Below are positions 17,877 through 24,661 of a DNA stretch of 64,000 bases, piece by piece. A program made the translations under genes and the position numbers. Each line of letters starts with the position of its first letter. The first letter of the stretch is position 1. The DNA is taken from NCBI GenBank assembly GCA_041860225.1, contig CP151794.1:806001-870000 (forward strand). The letters run 5' to 3'. This stretch comes from Magnimaribacter mokuoloeensis (GTDB lineage Bacteria > Pseudomonadota > Gammaproteobacteria > Magnimaribacterales > Magnimaribacteraceae). The notes beneath the pieces were generated by a model. The model was given only the letters and a program-made list of their open reading frames with translations, was not told the DNA's origin and made no database searches.

Positions 17877-18637
17877 TTAGACTCCTGATCCATAACATGC
17901 TTTACCCAGTTTTTGGAACTCTCCCTTTCGATGACAACATTTCTAAGATTTAAAGTCAGCATATAAGCAAAAAATAAATAAAAACCTATCAAACAAACTA
18001 ACAGAGGTATGTACATATCAGGTGACATGCTAGGAGATGAAGTAATAGTAAATGTTGATGGTTGATGGAGAGTTTGCCACCAATCTACAGATTTTTTTAT
18101 AACAGGTATTATGGCAACTCCAACAATGGATAAAATAGAAACAGCTCTATCAGCTTTTGTTTTATCTTCGATAGTGGAATGCAAACCAATGAGTGCTGCA
18201 TAGATAAAAAATAAGATAAGCGTTGAAGTGAGGCGCGCATCCCAAACCCACCAAGTGCCCCAAGTAGGTTTTCCCCAAACAGATCCAGTCACTAAAACTA
18301 AAAGTGTAAAACTCATGCCTATGGGTGCCGCGGCCTTCAACATCATTCCTGATATTTTTGCCCTCCAGATTACATTTATGAATCCACATATAGCCATAAA
18401 AATGAAGATAGACTCTCCTAGGATCGCTGACGGAACATGAATATAAATAATTCTGTAAACATCACCTTGTTTATAGTCCATCGGAGCAACAAATAAGCCC
18501 CAATATAAACCTATTAATAATACGAGTAGTGTTAACAGGCCTAACCAAGGAATAATTTTAGACGACCAGTTATAAAATAAAGGAGGTGACCCCATTTTAA
18601 TAAACCATCTTTTTAATTTATTCCATAATTTATTCAT
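17873..18637 (-). CDS. ccmC: Haem transporter/ligase CcmC
   Basis: 254 residues with six hydrophobic helices. The periplasmic Trp-rich motif WGTWWVWDARLTS, equivalent to the WGxxWxWDxRLT signature, is clear, and a conserved His lies in IIYIHVPSA. CcmC attaches haem to CcmE. The C-terminus ends MDQESK and the gene overlaps ccmB by 8 bases and ccmD by 4. Confidence 0.97.
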   Translation of the reverse strand: MNKLWNKLKRWFIKMGSPPLFYNWSSKIIPWLGLLTLLVLLIGLYWGLFVAPMDYKQGDVYRIIYIHVPSAILGESIFIFMAICGFINVIWRAKISGMMLKAAAPIGMSFTLLVLVTGSVWGKPTWGTWWVWDARLTSTLILFFIYAALIGLHSTIEDKTKADRAVSILSIVGVAIIPVIKKSVDWWQTLHQPSTFTITSSPSMSPDMYIPLLVCLIGFYLFFAYMLTLNLRNVVIERESSKNWVKHVMDQESK

Positions 18638-19304
18638 AATTTAAAAGTAAGGCTTCAACTGTTAGTAAACACAATAGAGGAATCCCTATTGCGAGCATCG
18701 CTCCCATAATCATTAGAAAACCTGAGAAATCTTGATTAGTAAGAGATGAGGAAATAACCGATGTACCCATTAATAACGTAGGTACGGAGAAAGGCAAGAC
18801 TATAATTGCACTTAAAATTGCTGACCGGCCTAATGATAGCGCTGCACCCAAAGCACCCAATAGACTCATAAAAGATGTACCCAAAACAAGACTTAAAAGC
18901 ATGGGGATAAAACTATCAAAAGGGAGATACAAAACTATTGCTGCGATCAAAGATGCAAAGAGGATGGGTAGACCAGTTATAAGCCAGTGGATTAAAACTT
19001 TAGCGAATACTAATATAAATGAAGGCTCTAAAGAGATGAAAAACTCATCTAGAGTTCCATCCCTAAAATCATCGCTAAAAATAGTATCGACTGCTAAAAG
19101 AGAAGCTAATAAGGCTGCTATCCAAATAATTCCAGGGGCTAAAGAGCTTAGTAAACTTTCTTGAGGTCCTAGAGCTAGAGGAAAAAAAGTGACAACTATT
19201 AAGAAAAAAACTAATGGAGTTATATAGGTAGAGGATTTTCTGAAAGCTATCAATAGATCTCTCTTTAGAATTATAGTTAACCAAACAAATATTGAACTGT
19301 GCAT
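18630..19304 (-). CDS. ccmB: Haem exporter membrane subunit CcmB
   Basis: 224 residues with six predicted membrane helices. The family features include LGPQESLLSSLAPGIIWIAA and DFRDGTLDEFFIS after the second helix. CcmB pairs with the CcmA ATPase and CcmC in the complex that releases holo-CcmE. It follows ccmA by one base. Confidence 0.95.
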   Translation of the reverse strand: MHSSIFVWLTIILKRDLLIAFRKSSTYITPLVFFLIVVTFFPLALGPQESLLSSLAPGIIWIAALLASLLAVDTIFSDDFRDGTLDEFFISLEPSFILVFAKVLIHWLITGLPILFASLIAAIVLYLPFDSFIPMLLSLVLGTSFMSLLGALGAALSLGRSAILSAIIVLPFSVPTLLMGTSVISSSLTNQDFSGFLMIMGAMLAIGIPLLCLLTVEALLLNYE

Positions 19305-19305
19305 T

Positions 19306-19905
19306 TTAAATATTTATGCGATTTGCATTTACTTGGGAAGGTCTGTGACCAGTTATGACAAAGGAACAACCTTTCGAATTGAGTTCTTGGATAAAATGCT
19401 CAATCATAGAAGTTGCTTCGTCATCAAGCGCAGAAAATGGTTCGTCGATAAAATAAATCTGAAAATTTTTAAGTAGCCACCTAGCTATTGAAATTCTCTT
19501 CCTTTGTCCTACTGACAGATTAGAGGCAAGTTCATTGACGCGCATAAGTCCCACTCGCTCTAAACATTCATATATTGTATTTTCGTCCATTCCTTTTGCA
19601 CCATGAGTTAACTTTAGGTTTTCATAAACAGTTAATAAGTTCTTTATGCCTAGCTGATGGCCTTGATAAAAACATTCAAAAGTTCTGAAATCATTAAATT
19701 TGTCATTTTCATCCAGCCAATTTATAACTCCTTTCTCGGGTTTTATAAGGCCGAGGATTGTTCTTAACAAGGTGGTTTTACCAGATCCATTCGATCCTAT
19801 AATTTCAAGATTCTCTCCGGGAAAAACTTCAAAGTTTATATTTTCAAACACGACCTTGTTTGATCGAACACAAGAAAGGTTCTCTACTTTTAAATTAGGA
19901 AGCAT
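19306..19905 (-). CDS. ccmA: Haem exporter ATP-binding subunit CcmA
   Basis: 199 residues, first gene of the ccm operon. ABC ATPase with Walker A GSNGSGKT, signature LSVGQRKR and Walker B IYFIDEPFSALDD. It hydrolyses ATP to free haem-loaded CcmE from CcmC. It is divergent from hisI across 64 bases, where the operon promoter should lie; no strong hexamers stand out. Confidence 0.96.
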   Translation of the reverse strand: MLPNLKVENLSCVRSNKVVFENINFEVFPGENLEIIGSNGSGKTTLLRTILGLIKPEKGVINWLDENDKFNDFRTFECFYQGHQLGIKNLLTVYENLKLTHGAKGMDENTIYECLERVGLMRVNELASNLSVGQRKRISIARWLLKNFQIYFIDEPFSALDDEATSMIEHFIQELNSKGCSFVITGHRPSQVNANRINI

Positions 19906-19969
19906 TGATAGCTGTATTTTACCAAAAAACTTTATATAACTGAATGAAAGAGGAAATAACTAGAGTGAA

Positions 19970-20482
19970 ATGAGTTCTGATAAAATGGTCTTAAAAATAG
20001 GAAAGAAAGTGAAAACAATAAATTTTGCTGAAAGGTCATCTATAGAATTTGTAGAAGAAGGGAATGCTTTAGCACCCAAATTTAATTCTGAAGGAATCAT
20101 ACCTGTAATAGTTACTGAAAGTAGTTCTGATTTGGTTCTGATGCTTGGTTATATGAACAAAGAAGCTTTAGATAAAACTATTTTGACTAGAGAAGCACAT
20201 TATTGGAGCAGAAGCAGAGAACTTCTTTGGAAAAAAGGGGAATCCAGCGGAATGACTCATAGAGTAGACGAAATACTTATAGATGATGATCAAGATTCAG
20301 TATGGCTTAAGGTCTCGATTGATGGATTAGGAGCTAGTTGCCATGTCGGATATAAATCATGCTTCTATAGATCTGTAGAATCTGTAGATCAAGGAAATGT
20401 TATTTTGAATTTTACTGAATCAGAAAAAGTCTTTGATCCAGAAGTTGTTTATCCGGGGGCAGATAACCCAACAAAACTTTAA
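19970..20482 (+). CDS. hisI: Phosphoribosyl-AMP cyclohydrolase HisI
   Basis: 170 residues. The enzyme opens the purine ring of PR-AMP in histidine biosynthesis. The core has VLMLGYMNKEAL, HYWSRSRELLWKKGESSG, the Mg-binding acidic cluster DDDQD (105-109), and the zinc-site segment GASCHVGYKSCFYR (Cys124, Cys131). HisE is not fused, and no other his genes are nearby. The DDDQD/ASCHVGYxSCFYR variant is that of stand-alone HisI proteins. It is followed by a string of G-rich-loop hairpins rather than another gene. Confidence 0.93.
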   Translation: MSSDKMVLKIGKKVKTINFAERSSIEFVEEGNALAPKFNSEGIIPVIVTESSSDLVLMLGYMNKEALDKTILTREAHYWSRSRELLWKKGESSGMTHRVDEILIDDDQDSVWLKVSIDGLGASCHVGYKSCFYRSVESVDQGNVILNFTESEKVFDPEVVYPGADNPTKL

Positions 20483-20486
20483 AAGA

Positions 20487-20514
20487 AAAGGCCAGACGGG
20501 GGAGCCTGGCCTTT
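20487..20514. terminator. Bidirectional terminator between hisI and metY
   Basis: AAAGGCCAG pairs with CTGGCCTTT around a 10-base loop. On the minus strand it is followed by TTCTTTTAAAG and should end the metY transcript; on the plus strand it is five bases past the hisI stop. It is the first of three adjacent hairpins. Confidence 0.75.
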
Positions 20515-20517
20515 AAT

Positions 20518-20573
20518 GCATCCTACTTGAGGAGGGGCAAGATGCGGTCTTAACGGGAGGTTAAGATTCTTTT
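20518..20573 (+). terminator. Two further hairpins with GGA-containing loops downstream of hisI
   Basis: GCAT/ATGC plus CTTG/CAAG (20518-20545) enclose the loop AGGAGGGG. CTTAAC/GTTAAG (20549-20565) enclose GGGAG and are followed by ATTCTTTT, so the last one can terminate rightward transcription. Three hairpins in 80 bases is more than a single terminator needs. Confidence 0.55.
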
Positions 20574-21870
20574 AACTTGCTTTCTTTATGGCTTGATCAA
20601 TGTCAGCAATGATGTCTTCAATATTCTCTATACCTATTGAGAGCCTGACATATCCAGGAGTCACTCCAGCTGAAAGTTGTTCTTCAGAAGACAACTGACT
20701 ATGTGTAGTTGATGCCGGATGAATTGCCAATGATCTTGAATCCCCTATATTTGCAACGTGATAGAGAAGTTCTAACGAATCAATAAACTTCCGTCCAGAT
20801 TCTACTCCTCCTGGAAGTTCAAAACCTATCAATGCACCGTATCCGCCTGATAAATAAGTATCTGCCCTTTCCTTTTCAATTCCTTCAGAAATACCAGGAT
20901 AAGTGACTGATGATACTTTCTCATTATCCTTCAGGTACTCTGCAACTTTTAGTGCATTATTTCCATGCTCTCTCATTCTGAGTGGTAAAGTTTCTAGTCC
21001 TTGGATAAATGCCCAAGCGTTAAAAGGACTCATAGAACCTCCTAGATCTCTTAAAAGGGTCGTTCTAGCCTTCATAATATAGGCAATAGGACCCATCGGT
21101 TTTATAGCCTCTGTCCATACAACACCGTTATAGCAAGGATCTGGGGTATTGAGATTTGGTTGTCTTTCAGGACCTGCTTCTTCCCAGTCAAAGTTTCCTC
21201 CATCAATAATCAGACCTCCAATAGAGGTTCCATGACCTCCGATGTATTTTGTTGTGGAGTATGTTGTAACAGCCGCTCCATGGTCAAAAGGTCTACAAAA
21301 AATTGGCGCAGCAGTATTATCAACTATCAGAGGAATACCCAAAGATCTTCCAATATCTGAAACTTCCTTGATTGGAAAAACTTGAAGTCTAGGGTTGGGG
21401 AGAGTTTCGCCGAAATAAGCTCGAGTCTTGTCGTCGGTAGCATTTCTAAAGTTTTCTGGATCTGTAGGATCAACAAATCTAACCTCTATTCCCATTTCAG
21501 ATAGGTTGTTTTTAAATTGGTTATAAGTACCTCCGTATAAATGTGAAGAAGATACTATGTTGTCTCCTGCTCTAGCTACATTTTGAATAGAATAAGCAGA
21601 AGCAGTTTGACCGGACGATACGGCCAATCCTGCCGCACCCCCATCTATTGCTGCCATTCTTTCTTCTAATACGGCATTTGTGGGATTCATTATTCGAGTA
21701 TAAATATTGCCTAGCTCGGCTAGAGCAAAAAGATTTGCAGCTTTTTCAGTGCTCTCAAATAAATAGCTTGTTGTTTGATGGATAGGAACAGCTACAGATC
21801 CTGTAGTTTCATCTGCCCTCCATCCCGCATGTAGTGCTATGGTTTCTAAGTTCTTACCTTCGTAACTCAT
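20572..21870 (-). CDS. metY: O-acetylhomoserine sulfhydrylase MetY
   Basis: 432 residues, a PLP enzyme of the Cys/Met metabolism family. It condenses O-acetyl- (or O-succinyl-) homoserine with sulfide to form homocysteine. The Schiff-base Lys208 lies in TTYSTTKYIGGHGTSIGG. SSGQTASAYSIQN and the large insert EEAGPERQPNLNTPD, together with length above 420, mark the MetY branch rather than MetB/MetC/MetZ (about 390). The ATG has AGGAG directly upstream. A SAM-II aptamer plus terminator in the leader is the expected feedback control by S-adenosylmethionine. Confidence 0.94.
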   Translation of the reverse strand: MSYEGKNLETIALHAGWRADETTGSVAVPIHQTTSYLFESTEKAANLFALAELGNIYTRIMNPTNAVLEERMAAIDGGAAGLAVSSGQTASAYSIQNVARAGDNIVSSSHLYGGTYNQFKNNLSEMGIEVRFVDPTDPENFRNATDDKTRAYFGETLPNPRLQVFPIKEVSDIGRSLGIPLIVDNTAAPIFCRPFDHGAAVTTYSTTKYIGGHGTSIGGLIIDGGNFDWEEAGPERQPNLNTPDPCYNGVVWTEAIKPMGPIAYIMKARTTLLRDLGGSMSPFNAWAFIQGLETLPLRMREHGNNALKVAEYLKDNEKVSSVTYPGISEGIEKERADTYLSGGYGALIGFELPGGVESGRKFIDSLELLYHVANIGDSRSLAIHPASTTHSQLSSEEQLSAGVTPGYVRLSIGIENIEDIIADIDQAIKKAS

Positions 21871-21882
21871 TTTATTTCTCCT

Positions 21883-21915
21883 AAAAAAAAACCTGCCAGC
21901 TTTCGCTAAACAGGT
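21883..21915 (-). terminator. Riboswitch-controlled terminator in the metY leader
   Basis: On the minus strand ACCTGTTTAGC and GCTGGCAGGT form a stem around GAAA, with one unpaired base, followed by nine T residues and then the metY ribosome-binding site AGGAG. The 5' arm (21905-21914) can pair over ten positions (one U-G) with the 3' strand of the upstream SAM-II aptamer (21931-21940), giving an antiterminator. Confidence 0.75.
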
Positions 21916-21929
21916 CTTTTAAAAGAGAA

Positions 21930-21982
21930 TCCTATTTAGCGGTATTTATAAAGCACCCGCAAGCTGGTTCAAATCGGTGCTT
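21930..21982 (-). promoter_or_regulatory. SAM-II riboswitch upstream of metY
   Basis: The minus strand reads AAGCACCGATTTGAACCAGC, then TTGCGGGTGCTTTATAAATA, then CCGCTAAATAGGA. This matches the known SAM-II aptamer closely: P1 pairs GCACC with GGTGC, the loop has GATTTGAACC, the linker is TATAAAT, and the 3' pseudoknot strand is GCTAAA. The transcript should begin within a few bases of the aptamer, given the promoter at 21988-22015. Confidence 0.93.
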
Positions 21983-21987
21983 GTTTT

Positions 21988-22015
21988 ATTATAGGTCCTA
22001 ATTCATACAAATCAA
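21988..22015 (-). promoter_or_regulatory. metY: Promoter of metY
   Basis: TTGATT and TATAAT are separated by 16 bases on the minus strand. The predicted start is about six bases before the SAM-II aptamer. The same TTGATT-N16-TAtAAT layout occurs before the second SAM-II element. Confidence 0.7.
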
Positions 22016-22035
22016 TAGAATTAAAGATAATGACC

Positions 22036-22689
22036 TTAAAATTCAAAACTAAGGCCTAAGCCAATAGTCAAAGGGTCCAACGGGACATCAAATACCAAAC
22101 TTGCAGGTAGTACATCTGATAAAGAAGAATTATTTATATTGGTAACTGTTGCCGAACTCTCGAGATTAAATTTCCTGACATCTAAGTTAAGAATTAAATT
22201 TTCAGAAAATCTCCAATCGAATCCTAGTTGATAGACTAATCCTGTTGAAGAACCTATATCTAAAGATGCACCTTCTAGAGGCCCAGATGTTTTTTCTTTA
22301 AAAAAGAAAGTGTAGTTATACCCTAACCCAAAATAAGTTCTTAGATTTGATTTAGGGTTTAAGTAATATTGCAAAGTTACTGTTGGAGGAAGATGTTGTG
22401 CTGAGGCTATTTTTATACCTGTCCCCAAAGCTTTATCATAGATAGCATGCTCAAAAGGCAAACCGGCTAAAACTTCAAAACCAATGCTGTCTGTCACTAA
22501 ATATGAGAATGTGGCTGTTACATTTGATTTATCATCGACATTTACAACTTCTCCATTATCTGAAATAGGATTTATATTTGTTAAACCGCCTCTAATTATC
22601 CAATCGCCCTTTTCTACAGCACTAGCTGAAGAAATGAATAAGGTAATGGTAGTTAAAAAGATTAAGCTTATATATTTTTTACGGTCCAT
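22036..22689 (-). CDS. OmpW family outer-membrane protein
   Basis: 217 residues. A signal peptide ends near SSASA-VEKG. The mature protein is an 8-stranded barrel type: start GDWIIRGGLTNINP, middle LAGLPFEHAIYDK, PPTVTLQYYLNPKSNLRTYFGLGYNYT, and a C-terminal GLGLSFEF ending in Phe for BAM recognition. OmpW proteins form narrow channels for small hydrophobic molecules. Its leader is about 230 bases and carries a SAM-II aptamer, so it is likely linked to methionine or sulfur metabolism; the cargo is unknown. AAGGAGA precedes the ATG but can be masked by an upstream TCTCCTT. Confidence 0.88.
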   Translation of the reverse strand: MDRKKYISLIFLTTITLFISSASAVEKGDWIIRGGLTNINPISDNGEVVNVDDKSNVTATFSYLVTDSIGFEVLAGLPFEHAIYDKALGTGIKIASAQHLPPTVTLQYYLNPKSNLRTYFGLGYNYTFFFKEKTSGPLEGASLDIGSSTGLVYQLGFDWRFSENLILNLDVRKFNLESSATVTNINNSSLSDVLPASLVFDVPLDPLTIGLGLSFEF

Positions 22690-22694
22690 ATTTA

Positions 22695-22796
22695 TCTCCT
22701 TTTTTGATTCAAGGAGAGTAACTCTCAGAAGGACTACCTATTTGCAGTACGCCACATTCAAAACCACCTTATAAGGTAACAGGTTGGTGAGAGTTT
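22695..22796 (-). promoter_or_regulatory. Candidate three-way-junction RNA with masked ribosome-binding site, class unknown
   Basis: On the minus strand AACTCTC (22789-22795) can pair with GAGAGTT (22720-22726). Inside are two hairpins: AACC(TGTT)ACC-TTATAA-GGTGGTT, and GG(CGT)ACTGC-AAATAG-GTAGTCC. Directly downstream TCTCCTT (22711-22717) can pair with the ompW ribosome-binding site AAGGAGA (22695-22701). GAGAG could instead pair with CTCTC and free that site. No known riboswitch class was recognised. Confidence 0.45.
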
Positions 22797-22857
22797 CCTC
22801 TACTCTTGATGTTATTAATATATTTTCCGCTTATCTAAAGAGATGTCTTTATAAGGA

Positions 22858-22910
22858 CTCCTTTTTAGCTGAATTTATTAAGCACCCGCAAGCTGGTCAA
22901 ATCGGTGCTT
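22858..22910 (-). promoter_or_regulatory. SAM-II riboswitch upstream of the ompW-like gene
   Basis: The minus strand reads AAGCACCGATTTGACCAGC, TTGCGGGTGCTTAATAAATT, CAGCTAAAAAGGAG. It is a near-copy of the metY aptamer and, at its 3' end (AGCTAAAAAGG), even closer to the classical SAM-II sequence. The AAGGAG within the pseudoknot strand is followed by no start codon, so the aptamer is separated from ompW by about 170 bases. Confidence 0.92.
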
Positions 22911-22915
22911 GAAAA

Positions 22916-22943
22916 ATTCTAACCAAAGAAAATTTAAAATCAA
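22916..22943 (-). promoter_or_regulatory. Promoter of the ompW-like gene
   Basis: TTGATT and TAGAAT are 16 bases apart on the minus strand, just before the SAM-II aptamer. Spacing and position match the metY promoter. Confidence 0.6.
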
Positions 22944-22969
22944 GTTTTATTGTTAAAATAATTGAAAAG

Positions 22970-23046
22970 GCCCCGTTAGCTCAGTCGGATAGAGCGCTGG
23001 ATTCCTAATCCAGAGGCCATAGGTTCAAATCCTGTACGGGGCACCA
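22970..23046 (+). tRNA. tRNA-Arg (anticodon CCU)
   Basis: A 77-nt tRNA starting GCCCCGT with D-loop AGCTCAGTCGGATAGAGC, anticodon arm CTGGA-TTCCTAA-TCCAG, T-arm AGGTTCAAATCCT and encoded CCA. The anticodon CCU reads AGG. The next start codon lies only six bases after the CCA. Confidence 0.97.
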
Positions 23047-23052
23047 GTAAAT

Positions 23053-24591
23053 ATGAATTGGAAAAAAGAAACAGTAGAAATTAGAAAACGAAGAAAGCTT
23101 GCTAAAAGCCAAGGCGGTAAAGAAGCCATTAAACTTCAACATGCAAAAGGAAGACTCACTTTAAGAGAGAGAATAGACCTTCTTTTAGATGAAGGATCGT
23201 TTCAAGAACAAGGGGAAATAGCAGGAGGCTCTGAAGTCAATGAAGAAGGAAAGCTAGAATCTTTAACTCCTGCAAATTTTATTCTGGGTTTTGGAAAAAT
23301 AAATAACAGAGATATTGTTATTGGAGGAGAAGATTTTACTGTTAAAGGTGGATCTCCAAATTCTGCAGGACTTAGAAAAAGTGTTTATACCGAAGAGCTT
23401 GCGCTTAAATATAAAGTACCACTTATAAGATTGCATGAAGGTGGAGGTGGATCAGTTGCCGGACCTGGTAAAAAATCAGGAGGTTATGGAGGCGATCCTG
23501 TCTTCTCTAAATCAAGATTTAAATCTATAGCAGATACATTAAGGGAGATACCAGTTGCATCTGCTGCTTTAGGTCCTGTAGCCGGAATGCCTGCAGCAAG
23601 GTTTGTTGGTTCACATTTTAGAGTCATGACAAAAGAAACTGCCCAAATCTTAGTTGCAGGACCTGCCGTAGTAGAAAGGGCTTTCGGTAAGAAGATGTCT
23701 AAAGAAGAATTGGGTGGCTCAGAGATTCATAAGCTAAATGGAGTAACAGATAATGTTGCTTCTTCAGAAGAAGATGCTTTTGAACAAATCAAAAAGTTTC
23801 TTTCATACTTTCCGCAGAACATATATGAGCTATCGGAAAGAATTACATGCGAAGACCCCATTAATAGAAAGGAAGAAGAGCTAATTGGGATTATTCCTAA
23901 AGACAGAAAAAGATCATATGAGATGAGAGATATAATAAATTTAGTTTTTGATAAAAACTCTTTCTTTGAAATGACTCAATTCTTTGGAAGAGGAATAATC
24001 ACTGGTTTTGCAAGAATGAATGGTTATTCAGTAGCAATTTTTGCTAACGACTCCAACTTTTATGCGGGATCTATGTCAGCTGAAGGAGCTCAAAAGACTA
24101 CAAGATTCATAAGATTGTGTGACACTTTTAATATACCTATTGTGAGCTTAGTTGATGAGCCAGGTTTTTTAATCGGGCCGGATGCCGAAAAAGCAGGAAC
24201 CATCCTTCATGGCACACAAGCAGTCTTAGCCACTACAGAATCCAGTGTCCCTTGGTCTACAATCATGATAAGGAAGTCTTTTGGTGTTGCTGCAGCGGCT
24301 CATTATGGGCCTGATGGTTACGTACTAGCTTGGCCTTCTGCTGAATCTGGACCTCTACCGTTAGAAGGAGGTGTGGCGGTAGCCTTTAAGAAAGAAATAG
24401 CATCTGCAAAAGATCCCGAAGCAAAAAGGAAAGAACTAGAGGAAAAAATGGCAAAAAACCAAAATCCCTTCCCGAGAGCTGAGGCTTTCTCTGTACATGA
24501 AATAATTGATCCAAGAGAAACTAGAAAATATATTGCTTTGTGGGCTGAGAGAATTCAAAGCCAACTGAGGGCTAAACTAGTCTCTAGATAA
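23053..24591 (+). CDS. Acyl-CoA carboxylase carboxyltransferase (beta) subunit
   Basis: 512 residues, within the propionyl-CoA/methylcrotonyl-CoA carboxylase beta family. It transfers carboxyl from carboxybiotin to an acyl-CoA. Two crotonase-fold halves are present; family segments include QHAKGRLTLRERIDLLLD, RLHEGGGGSVAGPG, LGPVAGMPAARFVGSHF and VDEPGFLIGPDAEKAGT. No biotin carboxylase or biotin-carrier gene is nearby, so the partner is elsewhere. The ATG fits the family N-terminus exactly but starts six bases after tRNA-Arg, leaving no room for a Shine-Dalgarno outside the tRNA. Substrate cannot be assigned. Confidence 0.93.
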   Translation: MNWKKETVEIRKRRKLAKSQGGKEAIKLQHAKGRLTLRERIDLLLDEGSFQEQGEIAGGSEVNEEGKLESLTPANFILGFGKINNRDIVIGGEDFTVKGGSPNSAGLRKSVYTEELALKYKVPLIRLHEGGGGSVAGPGKKSGGYGGDPVFSKSRFKSIADTLREIPVASAALGPVAGMPAARFVGSHFRVMTKETAQILVAGPAVVERAFGKKMSKEELGGSEIHKLNGVTDNVASSEEDAFEQIKKFLSYFPQNIYELSERITCEDPINRKEEELIGIIPKDRKRSYEMRDIINLVFDKNSFFEMTQFFGRGIITGFARMNGYSVAIFANDSNFYAGSMSAEGAQKTTRFIRLCDTFNIPIVSLVDEPGFLIGPDAEKAGTILHGTQAVLATTESSVPWSTIMIRKSFGVAAAAHYGPDGYVLAWPSAESGPLPLEGGVAVAFKKEIASAKDPEAKRKELEEKMAKNQNPFPRAEAFSVHEIIDPRETRKYIALWAERIQSQLRAKLVSR

Positions 24592-24661
24592 TGAAGTAAA
24601 TTTAGCTTAACTTTGTTAAATCCTAATATATACTTATTAATCAAATATACGGAGAGTAAAA

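Noticed and set aside
20487..20573. SAM or other riboswitch between hisI and metY
   Set aside because: The interval is at the 3' ends of both genes, and the hairpins show no aptamer core.
22695..22930. SAM-V aptamer in tandem with SAM-II, as known from Pelagibacter
   Set aside because: The downstream structure lacks the SAM-V core, which resembles SAM-II; only one SAM-II-like core is present in this leader.
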